A stretch of 64,000 nt of DNA from CAXPZW01 sp049594615 (GCA_049594615.1 JBMYJR010000006.1:1-64000), one strand, 5' to 3'; shown: positions 54,434 through 63,647, counted from the stretch's first letter. The notes: generated by a model from the letters alone, not told the origin. A program made the numbers and translations.

Positions 54434-56227
54434 ATGGACAAGACACAAGACAAAAAAGCACTGACCGGCGGCGAATGGCTGATCCGCGATGTGGACTGCG
54501 AAGACATCTTCATCCCCGAGGAGTGGAGTGAAGAACAACGCATGATCCAGCAAACCTGCCTGGATTTTGTGAACCAAGAAATCGTTCCCCACCTCGACCG
54601 CATCGACAGCATGGAGGAAGGCCTGATGCCTTCGCTGATGAACAAGGCCGGTGAACTGGGCATGCTCGGCATTTCGGTACCCGAGGACCTGGGCGGTATG
54701 GGCATGGATTTTAAAACCTCCATGCTCACCACCGAAGCACTGGGAGAAGCCCACAGCTTCAGCGTGGCTTACGGCGCGCACACGGGCATCGGCACCCTGC
54801 CTATCCTGTACTACGGCAACGACGAGCAGCGCAAAAAATACATCCCCAAGCTGGCCACCGGCGAGTGGAAAGGCTGCTACTGCTTGACCGAGCCGAGTTC
54901 AGGTTCGGACGCCAACTCGGGCAAGACCAAAGCCACCCTCAGCGAGGACGGCAAGCACTACATCATCAACGGGCAAAAGATGTGGATCACCAACGCAGGG
55001 TTTGCGGACGTGTATACGGTCTTTGCCAAGATTGATGACGATGAGAACCTCTCGGCCTTCATCCTGACCAAGGACATGGAAGGCATCACTTCCAACCCGG
55101 AAGAGAAAAAGCTCGGCATCAAAGGGTCGTCTACCCGCCAAGTGTTCTTCAACAACGTGAAGGTGCCTGTGGAGAACCTGCTGAGCACCCGCGGCAACGG
55201 CTTTAAAATCGCTGTAAACATCCTCAACATTGGCCGCATCAAGCTGGCCGGCGGTGTGATGGGAGGTTGCAAAGGCATCATCACCGACGCGGTGAACTAC
55301 GCCAACGAACGCGCGCAGTTTGGCCGCCCAATTTCCAAGTACGGCGCCATCCGTCACAAGCTTGCGCAGATGGCCACCCAAACCTGGGTGGTAGAAACGG
55401 CCACCTACCGCGCCACCCAAAACATCGACGACGAGATTGCCTCGCGCATTGCCGCCGGCGCTGACAAGGGTGAAGCCACGTTGAAAGGTATCGCCTCCTA
55501 CGCCCCCGAATGTGCCATGCTGAAGGTCTTCGGATCCGAAGTGTTGGACTACGTGGTGGACGAAGGCTTGCAAATCCACGGCGGCATGGGTTACTCGGCC
55601 GAAACCCGCATTGAGAAGAGCTACCGCGATGCGCGCATCAACCGCATTTTTGAGGGCACCAACGAGATCAACCGCATGTTGACCGTGGACATGATCCTCA
55701 AAAAAGCCATGAAAGGCCAACTGGACCTGATGGGCCCAGCCATGGCCGTGAGTAAGGAGTTGATGAGCATTCCCGACTTTGGGGATGGCAGCGACGATGT
55801 GTACGCACAGCTTCACAAGATTGTCGGCAACTTCAAAAAAGCCATCCTGATGACCGCCGGTGCAGCAGCCCAAAAGCTGATGATGAGCCTGGCCAAGGAG
55901 CAGGAAGTGCTGATGAACATTGCAGACATGGCCATCCAAACTTACGCCGCTGAGTCCGCACTGTTGCGCGCAGAGAAGATTGCCAAACACCACGGCGAAG
56001 CCGCAGCAGAATTGCCGCTGGCCATGGTCCGCAGCTTCATGTGGGATGCCTGCGATATCATCAACAAAGCAGGACGCGAAGCGCTTGTTTCGTTTGGCGA
56101 AGGCGACGAATTGCGCATGATGCTCATGGGCATAAAACGCTTCACCAAAATGCAGCCGTTTAACATCAAAGATGAACGCCGCAAAGTGGCTGCAGCATTG
56201 ATCGCTAAAAATGCCTACACGTTCTGA
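54434..56227 (+). CDS. Acyl-CoA dehydrogenase family protein
   Basis: 597 residues, with the typical ~380-residue dehydrogenase core plus a C-terminal helical extension of about 150 residues seen in long Bacteroidota and VLCAD-like members. Motifs: CYCLTEPSSGSDANSGKT, YIINGQKMWITNAGFAD, LGIKGSSTRQVFFNNV, ERAQFGRPISKYGAI, and FEGTNEINRML, where the catalytic Glu would lie. It is an FAD enzyme catalysing the first step of beta-oxidation. The ATG at 54434 gives a sensible N-terminus; a longer frame would overlap the thiolase gene. A terminator follows. Confidence 0.94.
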   Translation: MDKTQDKKALTGGEWLIRDVDCEDIFIPEEWSEEQRMIQQTCLDFVNQEIVPHLDRIDSMEEGLMPSLMNKAGELGMLGISVPEDLGGMGMDFKTSMLTTEALGEAHSFSVAYGAHTGIGTLPILYYGNDEQRKKYIPKLATGEWKGCYCLTEPSSGSDANSGKTKATLSEDGKHYIINGQKMWITNAGFADVYTVFAKIDDDENLSAFILTKDMEGITSNPEEKKLGIKGSSTRQVFFNNVKVPVENLLSTRGNGFKIAVNILNIGRIKLAGGVMGGCKGIITDAVNYANERAQFGRPISKYGAIRHKLAQMATQTWVVETATYRATQNIDDEIASRIAAGADKGEATLKGIASYAPECAMLKVFGSEVLDYVVDEGLQIHGGMGYSAETRIEKSYRDARINRIFEGTNEINRMLTVDMILKKAMKGQLDLMGPAMAVSKELMSIPDFGDGSDDVYAQLHKIVGNFKKAILMTAGAAAQKLMMSLAKEQEVLMNIADMAIQTYAAESALLRAEKIAKHHGEAAAELPLAMVRSFMWDACDIINKAGREALVSFGEGDELRMMLMGIKRFTKMQPFNIKDERRKVAAALIAKNAYTF

Positions 56228-56243
56228 TTCCAAGAATAACACC

Positions 56244-56275
56244 AAAAAGGCCGCCCAATCTGGACGGCTTTTTTT
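56244..56275 (+). terminator. Rho-independent terminator of the beta-oxidation operon
   Basis: GCCG-C-CCA pairs with TGG-A-CGGC around ATC, preceded by AAAAAG and followed by TTTTTTT, 16 bp after the acyl-CoA dehydrogenase stop. Confidence 0.82.
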
Positions 56276-56317
56276 CATTTCAAAGCCTACCTTACAGAAG
56301 TACTCATTCGCTTTACC

Positions 56318-58579
56318 ATGAAGACTTCAACGCTGCTCGGATTTCTACTGATATCGACAATCGCAAGCGCGCAACACGACAGCCATTGGCACTTTGGCAA
56401 CGGTATCTCCATGGATTTCACCTCGGGGACAGCGACCTTGGGCACCTCAGACATTGACGTGCCGTTTTCCAACCTCCCAGCCACCATTTCAACCATGGCG
56501 GGCGACTTGCTGTACTACACCGACGGTGAGGTAATCCACGGCCCCAATGGTAATTTATTACCTGACGGCAACCTGGCAGGCTCGGCTTCAGAAAGCTTGT
56601 TCATTCCCATGCCTGGCAACTTGGACCAGCATTACTTGGTGCGCTCGTTGAACTCTGGCTTGGAATGGGTGGCCTTGGACGCCACGTTGGCCGTAGATGG
56701 CAACCTCATCGATCCCACTCCTACCAATTTCTACACCACCGAATGCCGCCTGCTGGCCACGCCTAAGCTGGATTCGGATGAATTTTGGCTGTTGGCGTTG
56801 GACAACCTCTCTGGCTCGCTGAACGTGCATGTATTCTCGGTGTCGGCCACAGGCATTGAGCTGGAAGCCGATTACGGCTATTCCTTCATTTGGGTGGACT
56901 GGTTTGACGCATTGGACGACGTGGCCCTCAGTCCCGATTGCAGCCGCATTGCAGCCACGTTCAAGGGACATTACTTTGCCCTGCTTGACTTTGATCAAGA
57001 AACCGGTGTAGTCACCGACCCGTTTGCGCAAAGCATCGACACCGGCGACGGCTTTTCGGCCACCACGCAGATTGTGTTCTCGCCATCTGGAGAGTACGTC
57101 TACACCTCTGGCAACGGAAGCTTGCTACGCCAGTTTGACCTGACCGACTACAACGCCACCTCCATTGAGAATTCCATGACCACGGTCACGACCACCGGAA
57201 GCGCGGTGGGTGTAAATTGGAGCGATATGAAATGCGGCCCGGACGGCATCTTGTACGTGGCCGATTCCAGCGGGGACAAGCTGGATGCCATCCTCAACCC
57301 CGATGATCCCGCGCCGACAGCTACGCTCACCACGGATTACATGAGCCCTGGTGCGGACTTCTTGAACTTCCCTTTGATCCCAAACCTGACCTGTTCCTCG
57401 GTGGTGTTCTCGATCCAAGCTGGACCTGCCTGTTTGGGCGACCTGACCGACATGAGTCTTTCGGGTACCGTGCCGGCCGACAGCGTCAGCTGGGAGTTCG
57501 GCGACCCGAACAACAACACCGGCACCGGCGACAACGTCTCGTTCGAATACCCGGACGTGGGCACCTACACGGTAACCGCTACAGTGGAATACGGCACAGA
57601 TACATACCTGCTAGAAACCACGGTAGAAGTCAACATCTACCCCACCCCTGACATCGGCCCCGACCTGGAATTCTGCGCGGGCGAATCTGCGGTTCTTCAA
57701 GCCGGTACCGACGCGGCTTCATTTGAATGGATGAACGGCTCAGACAACGATCAAATCACCGTTTCAGAATCCGGCTGGGCGTGGCTCATTGCGGCCAACG
57801 GCTCCTGCGAGGCCATAGACAGCGCTTACGTGAATGTGTTGCCCATCCCTCAGGTAGTGTGTGAGCCGGATGTGGTCCTCTGCGACGATGGCACTGCAAC
57901 GCTCGCAGCCACCTCGGCCCAAGAGATCACCTGGAGTAACGGCGTAGAAGGCGACAGCTTTGACACGGCTGTTTCAGGCACCTATACGGCTACGGTAAAC
58001 ACCGCCTGCGGCACCGACAGTGACGACATCACCTTGACGGTGGTGAACCTGCCATTAGACTTTTTGCCAGCTACCGCTCAAGGTTGCTTTGGCGACACGT
58101 TACTGCTGGGCCCGACCGTGGACGTGGGTGAAGTCAACACTTCCTGGAACACCGGGTCTGGTGATGCGGTGATTGAAGTGAGTGAGACCGGGGACTTTGT
58201 GCTGACTTTGGAATACCTCGGCTGCGAGGTGACCGACGTAACGGCAGTGACCTTCATTGACAGCTACCCCATTGAGTCGCTGATCATGCCCAACATTTTC
58301 ACTCCCAATCAAGACCAGTACAACACCAAGTTCCGCCCGTTTGACCCGAACAACCCTAGCGTGGAGATCTGCGGCATTGCAGCGATTGAGGTAAATCTGG
58401 ACATGTTTAACCGCTGGGGCAACCTGCTGCTGGAAAACGGCTGCGCTTGGGACGGAACCAATCAAGAAGGCAAAGATGCCATTGAAGGCACTTACTACTT
58501 TATCGTGGAAGTGGTCAACACCTGCGGAAGCGAGCGCGAAATGCGTGAGTTCTCCGGGTACGTGGAAGTGGTCCGATAG
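56318..58579 (+). CDS. Secreted propeller/PKD protein with type-B type IX sorting domain
   Basis: 753 residues. Signal peptide 1-19 (ends TIASA-Q), followed by HDSHWHFGNGISMDFTSG, the opening of a beta-propeller-like region in Bacteroidota gliding-associated proteins (~20-360). A PKD domain follows (VSWEFGDPNNNTGTGDNVSFEYPDVGTYTV, ~385-440), then Ig-like repeats each starting with a DxxLCxxxxATL-type motif. The last ~95 residues are a type-B tail with MPNIFTPNQDQYN and FNRWGNLLLENG. It is exported by the type IX system. Ligand or partner unknown. It stands alone between the fad terminator and the small-protein gene. Confidence 0.88.
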   Translation: MKTSTLLGFLLISTIASAQHDSHWHFGNGISMDFTSGTATLGTSDIDVPFSNLPATISTMAGDLLYYTDGEVIHGPNGNLLPDGNLAGSASESLFIPMPGNLDQHYLVRSLNSGLEWVALDATLAVDGNLIDPTPTNFYTTECRLLATPKLDSDEFWLLALDNLSGSLNVHVFSVSATGIELEADYGYSFIWVDWFDALDDVALSPDCSRIAATFKGHYFALLDFDQETGVVTDPFAQSIDTGDGFSATTQIVFSPSGEYVYTSGNGSLLRQFDLTDYNATSIENSMTTVTTTGSAVGVNWSDMKCGPDGILYVADSSGDKLDAILNPDDPAPTATLTTDYMSPGADFLNFPLIPNLTCSSVVFSIQAGPACLGDLTDMSLSGTVPADSVSWEFGDPNNNTGTGDNVSFEYPDVGTYTVTATVEYGTDTYLLETTVEVNIYPTPDIGPDLEFCAGESAVLQAGTDAASFEWMNGSDNDQITVSESGWAWLIAANGSCEAIDSAYVNVLPIPQVVCEPDVVLCDDGTATLAATSAQEITWSNGVEGDSFDTAVSGTYTATVNTACGTDSDDITLTVVNLPLDFLPATAQGCFGDTLLLGPTVDVGEVNTSWNTGSGDAVIEVSETGDFVLTLEYLGCEVTDVTAVTFIDSYPIESLIMPNIFTPNQDQYNTKFRPFDPNNPSVEICGIAAIEVNLDMFNRWGNLLLENGCAWDGTNQEGKDAIEGTYYFIVEVVNTCGSEREMREFSGYVEVVR

Positions 58580-58786
58580 CCTCGGTCGCCCGTCATTCGT
58601 GAAAAACGGCCCCATTTGCAAAGGGGGTTTGGATTTTTTATATTTGCGCGCCTCGAAAAAATGAGTTATTTTGAGGTAAACGTGTGATGAAGGCAGTGTG
58701 TGGCACCACTCGTGGCACCACCTCATACGCGATCAGAACATTCAAAGCGCAACTGCCGCGCCCCAACATAAATTCGAGAGAACGAT
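58580..58786 (+). promoter_or_regulatory. 207-bp leader region with promoter TTTG-N20-TATATTTG and an 8-codon frame
   Basis: TTTG at 58615-58618 and TATATTTG at 58639-58646 form a well-spaced promoter. At 58661-58687, 14 bases after the box, lies a short frame encoding MSYFEVNV and a stop. The small-protein gene starts 100 bp further on. TGGCACCAC occurs twice in tandem inside this leader. Confidence 0.5.
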
Positions 58787-58996
58787 ATGGGAAGACCAGC
58801 AACGAAACCCAAGGCGCTCAAAGACGGGTATTACCTAGAGCTCCGCAACCCCAACGCACAAACTGGCATCAAAATCCGCCGCGATACCCGCGAGGAAATA
58901 GACGTTGCCATGGAGCACTATAAGAACTCAAAAAACGTAATCTACCTCGGTGAGCTGAAAAAAGGCAAGTGGGTAGACGCCAAAAAGACCGGATGA
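58787..58996 (+). CDS. Small basic conserved-looking protein, 69 residues
   Basis: It begins MGRPATKPKALKDGYYLELRN, then TGIKIRRDTREEIDVAMEHY and VIYLGELKKGKWVDAKK. It is Lys/Arg-rich, has no signal peptide, and looks like a compact alpha/beta fold. It resembles small hypothetical proteins that I believe are widespread in Flavobacteria, but I cannot name a family. It has its own promoter region and a strong terminator immediately after, which supports a real gene. The function is unknown; nucleic-acid binding is only a guess from charge. Confidence 0.72.
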   Translation: MGRPATKPKALKDGYYLELRNPNAQTGIKIRRDTREEIDVAMEHYKNSKNVIYLGELKKGKWVDAKKTG

Positions 58997-59013
58997 TTTT
59001 TCATCCATACCAA

Positions 59014-59046
59014 CAAAAAAACCGCATCACACGATGCGGTTTTTTT
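59014..59046. terminator. Bidirectional terminator
   Basis: AAAAAACCGCAT pairs with ATGCGGTTTTTT around CACACG. Its position between convergent genes lets it serve both the small-protein gene and the ferredoxin gene. Confidence 0.9.
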
Positions 59047-59067
59047 GTGCCTTGATGTCGGCTAAAT

Positions 59068-59385
59068 CTATTCGCCCACCTCGGCGAGTTGGACCTTGAG
59101 TCCATCGAGGTTGTCGGCCAGGTGGATTTGACAACCCAAGCGGCTGTTGTCCTCCACAAAAAAGGCCGAGTCGAGCATATCTTCTTCGTCGGCGCTCATT
59201 TCTGGAAGGTCGTGGTTCGAGAGGATGTACATGTGGCACGAAGCGCACATGGCCATGCCGCCACAGGTGCCTTCCACAGGCAGCTCAGAGCCCTTGCAGA
59301 GCTCCATCATATTCAGGTTCATGTCGGTAGGCGCCTCCAATTCGTGGGCGGTGCCTTCGCGGTCGATGACAGTTACTTTGATCAT
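59068..59385 (-). CDS. 2Fe-2S ferredoxin (adrenodoxin type)
   Basis: 105 residues. Cluster ligands Cys41, Cys47, Cys50 and Cys85 (C-x5-C-x2-C-x34-C, in GTCGGMAMCASC and RLGCQI) fit vertebrate/ISC-type ferredoxins. The acidic helix MSADEEDMLD is the usual partner-docking site. It transfers single electrons in the cytoplasm. It starts 3 bp after the ferredoxin-reductase-like gene, so the two form an operon and probably an electron-transfer pair. Confidence 0.93.
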   Translation of the reverse strand: MIKVTVIDREGTAHELEAPTDMNLNMMELCKGSELPVEGTCGGMAMCASCHMYILSNHDLPEMSADEEDMLDSAFFVEDNSRLGCQIHLADNLDGLKVQLAEVGE

Positions 59386-59388
59386 GCG

Positions 59389-60396
59389 CTAGAAGCCTTG
59401 GACGCCGTTTACAGTGGTGTACTTGAGCACGACGTTTTTGTCGGGGTAAATGCGTTTAAACGCGCTTTGCACCATGATGGTGGTTTCGTGGAAACCGCAG
59501 AGAATCAACTTGAGTTTACCGGGGTAGGTATTGATGTCCCCTACTGCATAAATGCCGTCCACGTTGGTGCTGTAGTCGCGGGTGTTGACCTCGATGGCAT
59601 TTTTGTCCAGATTCAAGCCCCAATCGGCCAGTGGTCCGAGTTTAGGAGTGAGTCCGAACAAAGGCACCCAGTGGTCACAGGCCACTTGCTTTTCGCCTTC
59701 GGTCTTGTGCTTGATGGTTACGCCTTCGACGTGGCCGTTTCCTTCGATGCCCACCACTTCTGCGTCGGTGAGCAGGTTGATCTTGCCGGCCTCGGCCATG
59801 TCGATCACCTTTTGAACCGAGTCAGGGTGACCACGGAAGGATTGACGACGGTGCACCAGGCTCACTTCAGAAGCCACTCCGTCGGCCAGGAAGATGGCCC
59901 AATCCAGCGCAGAGTCTCCCCCACCGCTGATGACCACCTTTTTATCCTTGTAAAAGTTTGGATCGCGGATGATGTATTCCACGCCGTGGTCTTCGTAATC
60001 GGCAAGGTTGGCCACTGGTGGCTTGCGGGGCTCAAAACAACCCAATCCACCGGCGATGGCAATGACCGGCGCTTTGTGCGCGGTGCCTTTGTTGGTGGTG
60101 AGGATGAAGTTGCCTTCCTCGTCCTTCTCGATGGTTTCGGCGCGCTCGCCCAGGGTGAACCCGGGTTTGAACGGGGCCGCTTGCTCCATGAGGTTTTCGA
60201 TCAGATCACCGGCCAGAATTTCTGGGAAACCCGGGATGTCGTAGATCGGTTTCTTGGGGTAAATCTCGGTGAGCTGTCCGCCCGCCTGTGGGAGTGCGTC
60301 TACCAAGTGGCAGCGCAGTTTGAGCAATCCTGCTTCGAACACGGTGAACAGACCACAAGGGCCCGCACCGATGATGAGGATATCGGTTTCAATCAT
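59389..60396 (-). CDS. Ferredoxin-NADP reductase (thioredoxin-reductase-like type)
   Basis: 335 residues. FAD-binding GAGPCG at 10-15, second nucleotide-binding ISGGGDSALDWA near 155, and C-terminal IYAVGDINTYPGKLKLILCGFHE. There is no redox-active CxxC between the domains, which separates it from thioredoxin reductase and fits TrxR-like ferredoxin-NADP reductases. The downstream gene 3 bp away is a 2Fe-2S ferredoxin, its likely partner. The ATG at 60396 is chosen because the FAD motif follows directly; a longer frame runs through the promoter. Confidence 0.9.
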   Translation of the reverse strand: MIETDILIIGAGPCGLFTVFEAGLLKLRCHLVDALPQAGGQLTEIYPKKPIYDIPGFPEILAGDLIENLMEQAAPFKPGFTLGERAETIEKDEEGNFILTTNKGTAHKAPVIAIAGGLGCFEPRKPPVANLADYEDHGVEYIIRDPNFYKDKKVVISGGGDSALDWAIFLADGVASEVSLVHRRQSFRGHPDSVQKVIDMAEAGKINLLTDAEVVGIEGNGHVEGVTIKHKTEGEKQVACDHWVPLFGLTPKLGPLADWGLNLDKNAIEVNTRDYSTNVDGIYAVGDINTYPGKLKLILCGFHETTIMVQSAFKRIYPDKNVVLKYTTVNGVQGF

Positions 60397-60414
60397 GCCG
60401 TTCCAATTCAGGGG

Positions 60415-60422
60415 CAAAAGTA
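60415..60422 (-). promoter_or_regulatory. -7 box TACTTTTG for the reductase-ferredoxin operon
   Basis: Exact TAnnTTTG on the minus strand, 18 bases before the start codon at 60396. Confidence 0.5.
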
Positions 60423-60500
60423 CTTGTTTTCTAAGGCGATCACCGCGACCTTTCACAGTTCCGGTGTTCATTGAGTGGAACACTTGCGTTTGCAATTTGT

Positions 60501-60535
60501 TTTGTCGGTCACGGCGCACGAATTGCGTACTTTTC
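60501..60535 (+). promoter_or_regulatory. Promoter TTTG-N23-TACTTTTC for the secreted esterase
   Basis: TTTG at 60501-60504 and TACTTTTC at 60528-60535 (one mismatch) precede the ATG at 60558 by 22 bases. Confidence 0.45.
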
Positions 60536-60557
60536 ACTCGCTTTGTGAATCGACGAT

Positions 60558-61805
60558 ATGAGAATTTCTACCCTCCTTTTGGCCCTATTTGCGGCCCCTG
60601 CCCTGCTCACAGCCCAATGCGACGGCGAGCGCTACCGTGAATTTGTGTTCGACTCGTTTGCCAAGAGCGCGGACATCCTCTACGGTTCCAACTATGACTT
60701 CAACGACAACCTGCAAGACCTCTACCTGGACGTCTACACCCCCAACGGTGACACCGAAACAGCGCGTCCACTTGTGATTTTGGCTCACGGCGGCAGCTTC
60801 ATGTTTGGCGCCAAGGACGGCGAAGACGTCGTCCCCTTGGCCGAAGACCTGACCAAAATGGGCTTTGTGGTGGCCAGCATCCAGTACCGCTTGGGCATCA
60901 ACCTGGTCACCCTCAATTTGGAAGGGACAGCCACAGAAGCGGTGGTGCGCGGGTTCCACGACATGAAGGCTGCCATCCGCTACTTCCGAAAAGACGTGGC
61001 CGAAAACGGCAATAGCTTTGGCATTGATCCCGATCAGATTTACCTCGGCGGAGTTTCAGCAGGCGGGTTCATCACCCTGCACTGCGGCGCTATGGACCAG
61101 GAATCCGAACTCCCCGACTACCTCGATTACACCGACCTCGGCTTGACCGGCGGCATCGAAGGTGACACTGGCAACGAAGGCTACAGTTCAGAAATCGCCG
61201 GACTCTTCAACATTGCAGGCGCCATCAAGGACACCGCTTACATGTCGGCCCAAGATCCACCCATGCTCAACTTCCACGGCACCGAAGACACCGTAGTACC
61301 CTTCGACGCAGACTTACTCTATCTGTTGAGCGCCTTCCCAGTGACCGAAGTAGACGGCTCCAACGCCGTGGCTCAAAAGGCCGACGAGCTGGGCCTGGTC
61401 AACTGCTTTGAGATTTACGAAGGACAAGGACACGTCCCTCACACCTCCAACGAGGCCTACTACGACACCACGCGCAGCATCATTTCCAACTTCCTCTCCC
61501 ACTTGGTGTGCGAAAACATTGAACTGGACTGCAGCTACCGCGAGATCCTGGTAGGTGTCGATGAGCAACCACGCACATCCTTGAAGGTATGGCCCAACCC
61601 TGCTACCGATCAGGTTCGTTTGGAACTTCCCGGCACATTGCGCGGAGAATTGTTGGCCATCCGAGATCTGCACGGACGTGTGGTGCGCTCGTGGCGCGCC
61701 AGCAACCTGGTGGAATCCCTGAATGTGTCTGAATTGCCGGCCGGCGTGTACCACGTGGTGGTGGCCGACCGTCCAGAAGTTGGCACGCGACTGGTGATCC
61801 GCTAA
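60558..61805 (+). CDS. Secreted alpha/beta-hydrolase (esterase-like) with type-A type IX sorting domain
   Basis: 415 residues. Signal peptide 1-20 (ends LLTAQ). The catalytic domain (~25-325) has oxyanion HGGS at 77-80 and nucleophile GVSAGG with Ser167, as in carboxylesterase/acetyl-hydrolase (BD-FAE-like) enzymes. FHGTEDTVVPF gives the acid and GQGHVPH the His. The last ~75 residues are a type-A sorting tail (WPNPATDQVRLELPG, LPAGVYHVVVADRP). It is predicted to be secreted and anchored or released by the type IX system. The substrate is unknown; an ester of a polysaccharide is plausible. Its 3' end overlaps tadA by 4 bp. Confidence 0.9.
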   Translation: MRISTLLLALFAAPALLTAQCDGERYREFVFDSFAKSADILYGSNYDFNDNLQDLYLDVYTPNGDTETARPLVILAHGGSFMFGAKDGEDVVPLAEDLTKMGFVVASIQYRLGINLVTLNLEGTATEAVVRGFHDMKAAIRYFRKDVAENGNSFGIDPDQIYLGGVSAGGFITLHCGAMDQESELPDYLDYTDLGLTGGIEGDTGNEGYSSEIAGLFNIAGAIKDTAYMSAQDPPMLNFHGTEDTVVPFDADLLYLLSAFPVTEVDGSNAVAQKADELGLVNCFEIYEGQGHVPHTSNEAYYDTTRSIISNFLSHLVCENIELDCSYREILVGVDEQPRTSLKVWPNPATDQVRLELPGTLRGELLAIRDLHGRVVRSWRASNLVESLNVSELPAGVYHVVVADRPEVGTRLVIR

Positions 61806-62266
61806 CGCTTGCGGCGACTGGCAAAGAATGCTTTGAGTAGCGCAGCGCATTCTTCTTCCATCACTCCACCTTTGACCTCGGTCTTGGGATGCACCACCGG
61901 TGGCGCCCCTTCTTCGGCGTGGTATTTTGTGAAGCCCCGTTTGTGGTCGTAAGCCCCAAACACGATGCGCCCCACCCGGGTGTTGAACGCCCCTCCTGCG
62001 CACATCAAGCACGGCTCAAGGGTGACATACAAGGTGCATTGATCCAAGTACTTACCCCCTAAGAATTCACTCGCCGCGGTATAAGCTTGCATTTCGGCAT
62101 GCGCGGTAAAATCGTGCAGGCGCTCAGTGAGGTTGTAGCCCCGAGCGATGACTTGGCCTTGGCAGGTGACCACAGCCCCAACCGGGACTTCCTTGGCGTC
62201 GTATGCACGTTGGGCCTCGACCAAAGCGAGTTTCATGAAGTGTTCGTCGGTAGGGGGTGCAAGCAT
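61802..62266 (-). CDS. tadA: tRNA-specific adenosine deaminase TadA
   Basis: 154 residues of the cytidine-deaminase fold: HAEMQ with zinc His56 and catalytic Glu58, and PCLMCAGG with zinc Cys86 and Cys89. EVPVGAVV precedes the site. TadA converts A34 of tRNA-Arg to inosine for decoding. The C-terminal helix ends in ASRRKR. The ATG at 62266 gives the standard N-terminus; an upstream extension has no family likeness. It converges with the secreted esterase gene. Confidence 0.93.
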   Translation of the reverse strand: MLAPPTDEHFMKLALVEAQRAYDAKEVPVGAVVTCQGQVIARGYNLTERLHDFTAHAEMQAYTAASEFLGGKYLDQCTLYVTLEPCLMCAGGAFNTRVGRIVFGAYDHKRGFTKYHAEEGAPPVVHPKTEVKGGVMEEECAALLKAFFASRRKR

Positions 62267-62603
62267 GGAAGCGAAATTCGAAAAAAATTGGGCCGTATAC
62301 AGCATCGGCTTGTGACACGCACCATGCTCCATACCGCCTCCTCCTTCCCGGATTGACCCCCAAAGCCCCTTTTCCCCCTCCTACTTTTCGCAGCTCCAGC
62401 CTATATGCTGGCCCAGCGCCTTCAATTTGGGCCACTCGCATATACACCTGTTGTGCTTCGCGCTTGGAATACGGCTGGGCAATTGGTGGTGGAACCTGCG
62501 TTGGACTTGCCTCAAGGCCAGCATCGCATTGCGCTCAGAACTGCAGGTGTTAAGTGTGGAACAAGGGGAGAACACTTGGCAATGCGAAGCGGTGGTCCGT
62601 TGC
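62267..62603. other. 337-bp gap without a convincing gene
   Basis: This region between tadA and the glycosyltransferase stop holds the tadA promoter area and several short overlapping frames. The best plus-strand frames (from 62405 and 62427) run into the glycosyltransferase 3' end and have no recognisable motif. Nothing was assigned. Confidence 0.4.
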
Positions 62604-63647
62604 TCAGAGTGCGTCGTACCACGCACGCAGCCACGTGTTGTTTGGTTGGATGTGTGGCGTCTCCTGCGCCAATGGCGTGAGCGCTGTGCGGTGCAGATGC
62701 TTACGGCGAATTTGCTTGAACCAACCCTTGGCCTCTAAGTAGTCCCCAAGGTATTCCTGTTCGTACTGGCCCGGGGTGGGCATGAGCCAAGCACTGCGGC
62801 CCAACGCCACCAAATCCATGATGGTAGAGTAACCCGCAGTGGCCAGGATGTTCTTGCTGCGTGCGACCCACGCCACAAACTCCACATCCGTTGGATGAGC
62901 CACCGACTCAATGTGGGAAGGCAAGCAGGTGCGGGTACCCGGCAATCCTCGTAGCAAGACAACCCGCCCTTCCGTCCGATCAAACTTCTCGAGTACGGCT
63001 TCCTCACTTTTGCGGCGTTGGCCTTCGGGACCGCTCAGCAGCACCAACCAATCCACATCACGTTCGCGTGCTGGCGCCGGGGCTTCAAATCGTGATAGGG
63101 GGCCGATGAACTGTACATGTTCCGGAGCATGTTTGGGGGCTGAAAGGCGACCCGCCAACGCATTGGGGCCTGAAAAATCGGGCACCCATACCGCTTCAAA
63201 CTCATTGTAGATGGAGTTGAGTTTGCGCTTGACCCAACGGTTGACCGCGGTGGGAACCAATGGCATCAGCTGGTGGGTGATGAGCACCGAGTGCGGGTGC
63301 GCGTCCAGGCCGTAGCGGTTGTCTGAAATGACCCCGTCAAAATGGCGTCCGTTCAACAATTCATACAACCACAGGCGCTCTTCTTGGATGGTCTTGAGCA
63401 TCCCGGGAACTTGAAAGGTGATGTCCAATACCACGCTTTTGCCCGAATAGGTGATGCCGTAGGCGGGGACATCCAAGTGCTCCAAATGCGGGAAAGCAGC
63501 TTCCAAGAACTTGCGACCACGCCCTGTAGAGGCCAGCACCACCTCGGCGCCCCACGCCTCCAACTGGCGAATGATGGGCACGCAGCGCGTGGCGTGTCCC
63601 ATGCCCCAATCCAAGGGCGAAAGCAGAATGCGTTTTGAGGCGGCCAT
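62604..63647 (-). CDS. MurG-like glycosyltransferase (GT28-type)
   Basis: 347 residues. N-terminal domain with ILLSPLDWGMGHATRCVPIIRQLEA, the Gly-rich loop of GT-B enzymes; C-terminal half with WLVLLSGPEGQRRKSEEAVLEKF and ILATAGYSTIMDLVALGRSAWLMPTPGQYEQEYLGDYLE, which resembles the donor-nucleotide region of MurG/MGDG synthases. It probably transfers a sugar from a nucleotide donor; the acceptor is unknown. The ATG at 63647 begins family-like sequence. It is divergent from the tatD gene with a ~40-bp shared promoter. Confidence 0.82.
   Translation of the reverse strand: MAASKRILLSPLDWGMGHATRCVPIIRQLEAWGAEVVLASTGRGRKFLEAAFPHLEHLDVPAYGITYSGKSVVLDITFQVPGMLKTIQEERLWLYELLNGRHFDGVISDNRYGLDAHPHSVLITHQLMPLVPTAVNRWVKRKLNSIYNEFEAVWVPDFSGPNALAGRLSAPKHAPEHVQFIGPLSRFEAPAPARERDVDWLVLLSGPEGQRRKSEEAVLEKFDRTEGRVVLLRGLPGTRTCLPSHIESVAHPTDVEFVAWVARSKNILATAGYSTIMDLVALGRSAWLMPTPGQYEQEYLGDYLEAKGWFKQIRRKHLHRTALTPLAQETPHIQPNNTWLRAWYDAL

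Noticed and set aside
54899..56278. A 459-codon minus-strand frame opposite the acyl-CoA dehydrogenase gene
   Set aside because: Antisense shadow; the sense strand has all family motifs.
58684..58923. A 79-codon plus-strand frame overlapping the 69-residue protein gene
   Set aside because: Different frame from the better-supported small gene, and Arg/Pro-rich composition typical of a shifted frame.
62427..62738. A 103-codon plus-strand frame between tadA and the glycosyltransferase
   Set aside because: It starts with TTG, overlaps the glycosyltransferase 3' end by 135 bp and shows no recognisable family.
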